DNA of 64,000 bases from Brachypodium distachyon (Eukaryota > Streptophyta > Magnoliopsida > Poales > Poaceae), in contig NC_016133.3 of the NCBI RefSeq assembly GCF_000005505.3, forward strand, positions 49,999,237-50,063,236, given 5' to 3'. Positions within the stretch are counted from its first letter, which is position 1. Every line of letters starts with the position of its first letter. The position numbers were made by a program, and so were the translations under genes. A model generated the notes under the pieces. The model ran no database searches. It saw only the letters and a list, made by a program, of their open reading frames with translations, and had not been told where the DNA came from. Below are positions 61,201-64,000 of this stretch, in pieces.

Positions 61201-63919
61201 GACATAATCATATGTGTACTTGAGCCAAGAACACGACTACATGGTTCGAACAGTATACATAACATATAACAACATGTTTGTGTTTTCTGCTAACCCATTT
61301 TAAAAGCACATGTATCTATCTATACCTGCCAGAGTTTGCCAGAGAAATCACTGGGCTATACCTGTTTTCTCACTGTGTCAACTGCCTTGGAAAGAAACTT
61401 CAAGCTTTCCTCATCACATTCGTCTTCAAGCTTTAATTTTACAGATTGTGTGATTTTTTCCAAGGCTTCTCCACGCTCAAACTGCAACAAATGAAAACAT
61501 CCAATGAATTTATGTTTTAAAAAAACAACTTTAACTTCTTAATTAATGCTGCTCATAGTTACTCCCTTCTCCAAAGTTCAAACTATAAACGTTTTTTCTG
61601 ACTTTACATGGCTTTTGAAGCAAATTTAGATCATGAAATAATAATATATTGTGGGCGACCTAAATTTGGAGATGGTAGGATAAGTCTTACAAAAAAGGTG
61701 AATGGTCACACCCAAACATATTTTCTTTCAACTCCACAAACTGGAAAGGAAGAGCCTAATTTATAAGATAATACGTATGTAACACAATACACCTTGCCGT
61801 ATGTTTTATCAGTGAAGACTTCTTCGATTGGTGCTTCCGATAAGGTTCTAATTTTCTCGTAGGATCCATCTGAAATCATTGAAAGCTTGTACTCTCTTTT
61901 CTCTTTTCCAGCTCGCTTAGCCAGTCTAATTTGAGGGTCGATATATTTAACTGCCTGAGAATCATAGCCAGTACATTAGAATATAATTACAGCCCATAAA
62001 AAACAAAAGAGAAAGAATACCTCTGAGTGTGCAAGCTTCATCCCTGCTTGAAGATCCCTTTCAGTTATCTCACGAGCTTGTACATCTATCATTAGTGTTT
62101 TATCCCGTGAACATGCATAAATTAGGTTGAGATCACTCAAACCTAACTGCAAGGTGCGGTGAAATATACAGAAAATATGAGTAAACTGAATAAAATTTAT
62201 TGTATACTGGATATCAGATAATATATGTGTACTTATGACACAAAATAAGACAAACATAGAACAGAGTGAAATCCACCATGATGCTACGAAATGCTCCCAG
62301 GATATGTTGTATCCATGAACATTACAAAATGTATTCATGTGCAGTTGAGGAGAGATAAAAATGACCACATGTGGTAGTAATTGTCAATATATACCTCATC
62401 CACTGTTGGGTTCAGCACAAAATTCCCATCAATTCTCCCAACACGTATTACTCCAATCGGCCCATTCCACGGTATATCAGATAGCATCAGTGCAGCTGAA
62501 GATGCATTTGCGGCCATAACATCTGGGTCTTGTTTTCCATCTGAGGAAATAACATTTGTCGTGATCTAGAAAAGCAGGGTGCAACTCCATCAATGACTGA
62601 TAATGGTTGTGCAATCTTCAGGAATTTGAAGCACAAAATATTAATCAGAGAAACACCTGGACTTCATGGTAAAAGCCACGAGGAAACAATGGCCGTATTG
62701 GTCGATCGATTATGCGCCCACACAAAAGTTCTCTTTCCTTAGGGGCACCTTCTCTGCGCATATAGGTCGTGGGAATAACACCTTGAGCATATTGCTTCTC
62801 TTGGTAATCAACCTAGAGCCAAAACAATGACAAACATGTTCGTTAGGGCAAAGCACCAAAATTAGCGTAAAACAAATGCACATAGGAGATGAATAGTGCT
62901 GCATTAAAAATGTGAAGACATGCATAATAAGTTTTTTCCTGTTGGCTTAAACTTAACCATATCATCCAATGAGTTAAATTAGTAAAAAAAACGAAAAATA
63001 TGTACTGATGCAGTAAACCTGCCTGGGGTGGTCAGTAGGTCTCCAAACTCAATAACTGCACAATATAATTAACTGCTTGTGTAAGTATTATTATTTTGTG
63101 AGAACTGCTTGTGTAATTTGCTGATATAATAAAATTTACTGCAACGTATCAGAAGCTGTAAGAAACAGCTCAATGTTTTTGTACCATCCCTCTGACCAAA
63201 TTCAAGCATGATTATATTGGCAACTGGCATCCGATTAAATTTGAATAATCTCTTAGCAAAATACTCCCTCTGATCCTAAATTCTTGACTCAAATTTGCCC
63301 AAATATGGATGTATCTATTCTTAAAAAGCGTCTAGATACATGTAATATTTCGACAACAATTTAGGATCGGAGGGAGTACCAAATTTGTAATTTAGCAGAA
63401 ATGAACAGCATAATAACTAATGGTAAAATCTGGAAAAAGATCAGTCAGACAAATCAAATGCTGTAGCTGGAGAATAGTTAAAATTGCATCGAATGAATGT
63501 TTGTGTATGTTCACATTAAATTGCCACATAACTGGAAGCCTCTGAAATACATGTCACACAACAGTAGAGAAGACGATTCTTACTGTTAAAGGGAGGAAGT
63601 CCCGGACGGGGTCCGAGGACTTGGAGGCGGCGACGGTGGAGAGGACGTGGGTGTCGTCCATGGAGATCACGACGGATCCGTTTGCGAAGCGCGCTATCTT
63701 CCCGGTCTCGAAGGCGATGAGGCGACCGCCAATCTCAAACTCCTCGCGGAAGCTCTCCAGCACCTTCCGCCCCGGCGGCGGCGGGGCCGCCAGCTGGGCG
63801 TCCTCGGCCACGTCAGAGAGGAATGCCGCCCGCGCGCCGGGGACAGCGAGCGGCGCTGCGAGACGGAGGCGGTGTTGGCGGCGCGCGAGGAAGCGGAGTG
63901 AGGCCACCGCCATCGACAT
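55270..63919 (-). CDS. PNP2: Polyribonucleotide nucleotidyltransferase 2, mitochondrial (PNPase)
   Basis: Exons (minus): 63919-63584, 62812-62657, 62565-62395, 62146-62021, 61954-61793, 61481-61362, 60712-60575, 60434-60272, 59877-59752, 59319-59189, 59092-58873, 58793-58722, 57968-57889, 57689-57546, 56419-55733, 55383-55270. Total 2946 nt, 981 aa. PNPase is a phosphorolytic 3'-5' exoribonuclease and poly(A) polymerase that trims and degrades organelle RNA. Order: Arg-rich leader suggesting mitochondrial import (about 1-45), RNase PH 1 (about 62-195), helical linker, RNase PH 2 (about 361-580, with FPPFSINEV and [10 protein letters not shown]), KH (about 617-680), S1 (about 680-750), a Lys/Ser-rich spacer, and a second S1-like unit (about 910-980, [20 protein letters not shown]). 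The long C-terminus fits the mitochondrial rather than the plastid enzyme. The last acceptor has alternatives a few codons apart. Intact. Confidence 0.95.
57117..57137 (+). repeat. 21-base G homopolymer in PNPase intron 14
   Basis: An uninterrupted run of 21 G follows 'ggactgtgggggactt'. It sits in a GC-rich island (about 57020-57380) inside an otherwise AT-rich intron, which suggests inserted DNA. Confidence 0.85.
57482..57579. repeat. 49-bp tandem duplication across the PNPase exon 14 donor
   Basis: catgtgacagctcagaaatg starts at 57502 and again at 57551, an offset of 49 bp. The copies 57482-57530 and 57531-57579 agree over most of their length. The copy at 57531-57579 contains the last codons of exon 14 and its donor; the other copy lies wholly in the intron. 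Confidence 0.8.
63264..63376. mobile_element. Stowaway-type MITE (113 bp) in PNPase intron 1
   Basis: The ends ctccctctgatcctaaattc and aatttaggatcggagggag are inverted repeats flanked by TA (63262-63263, 63377-63378). The interior (aaaaagcgtctagatacatg) is the complement of that in the 7.58 and 39.75 kb copies, so it is in the opposite orientation. Confidence 0.92.
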
Positions 63920-64000
63920 GGTGGCGCGCGGGGACTGGGACTGGGAGAAGGCTGGAGCGGCAGGAAGGGGAACACAGGGTTTGGGTTTAGGGTTTAAGCG

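Noticed and set aside
1..64000. CRISPR array, prophage, operon or bacterial defence island
   Set aside because: No regularly spaced direct repeats with unique spacers and no bacterial-type gene clusters; the whole window has plant gene structure.

Overview
The window is nuclear DNA of a grass. The evidence is plant-type split genes with short GT-AG introns, 'ctccctccg' Stowaway-type MITEs, a cereal-type tRNA-derived SINE, LINE 3' tails and a small CACTA element. The closest protein matches I know are monocot. Gene density (about six genes in 64 kb) and the sparse repeats point to a compact pooid genome such as Brachypodium, but I cannot fix the species. From memory, unchecked, rice MER3 and a PAL cluster both lie on chromosome 2, so this is probably the collinear block.

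Layout. 0-1.5 kb: a decayed SANT/NAM-associated gene. 1.5-5.4 kb: nothing genic. 5.5-9.5 kb (minus): an eight-exon gene of unknown function; its last exon carries a duplicated segment and a 2-bp frameshift. 11.8-25.2 kb (minus): a complete 21-exon CLASP microtubule-associated gene with a SINE, a hairpin MITE and a Stowaway MITE in its introns. 26-30 kb: LINE tail and repeats. 30.1-32.3 kb (plus): a GDSL esterase/lipase gene that looks dead (frameshift, lost splice donor, catalytic His replaced). 34.5-36.7 kb (plus): an intact intronless phenylalanine ammonia-lyase with AC elements and a TATA box. 37-41 kb: LINE and gene fragments, including a broken serine carboxypeptidase first exon. 41.96-43.57 kb: a 1.6-kb CACTA transposon with a TAG target duplication, carrying a captured piece of a SNF12/BAF60 gene. 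44.7-53.6 kb (plus): a 26-exon MER3/HFM1 meiotic DNA helicase with a freshly duplicated repeat in its C-terminal tail. 55.3-63.9 kb (minus): a 16-exon mitochondrial polyribonucleotide nucleotidyltransferase (PNPase 2), tail-to-tail with MER3.

The genes do not form a pathway or operon. They are independent housekeeping, meiotic and phenylpropanoid genes. CLASP orders cortical microtubules, PAL starts phenylpropanoid synthesis, MER3 promotes class I crossovers, and PNPase processes mitochondrial RNA. I reconstructed CLASP, MER3, PNPase and the unknown gene exon by exon. The summed exon lengths of all four are divisible by three (1443, 1308, 981 and 529 codons plus stop), which supports the models.

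I found no clear new multi-gene system. The items most worth a second look are the unknown 5.5-9.5 kb gene with its frameshifted internal repeat, the CACTA gene capture, the 150-bp perfect repeat in MER3, the three-way broken GDSL gene, and a 49-bp tandem duplication straddling a splice donor in PNPase.
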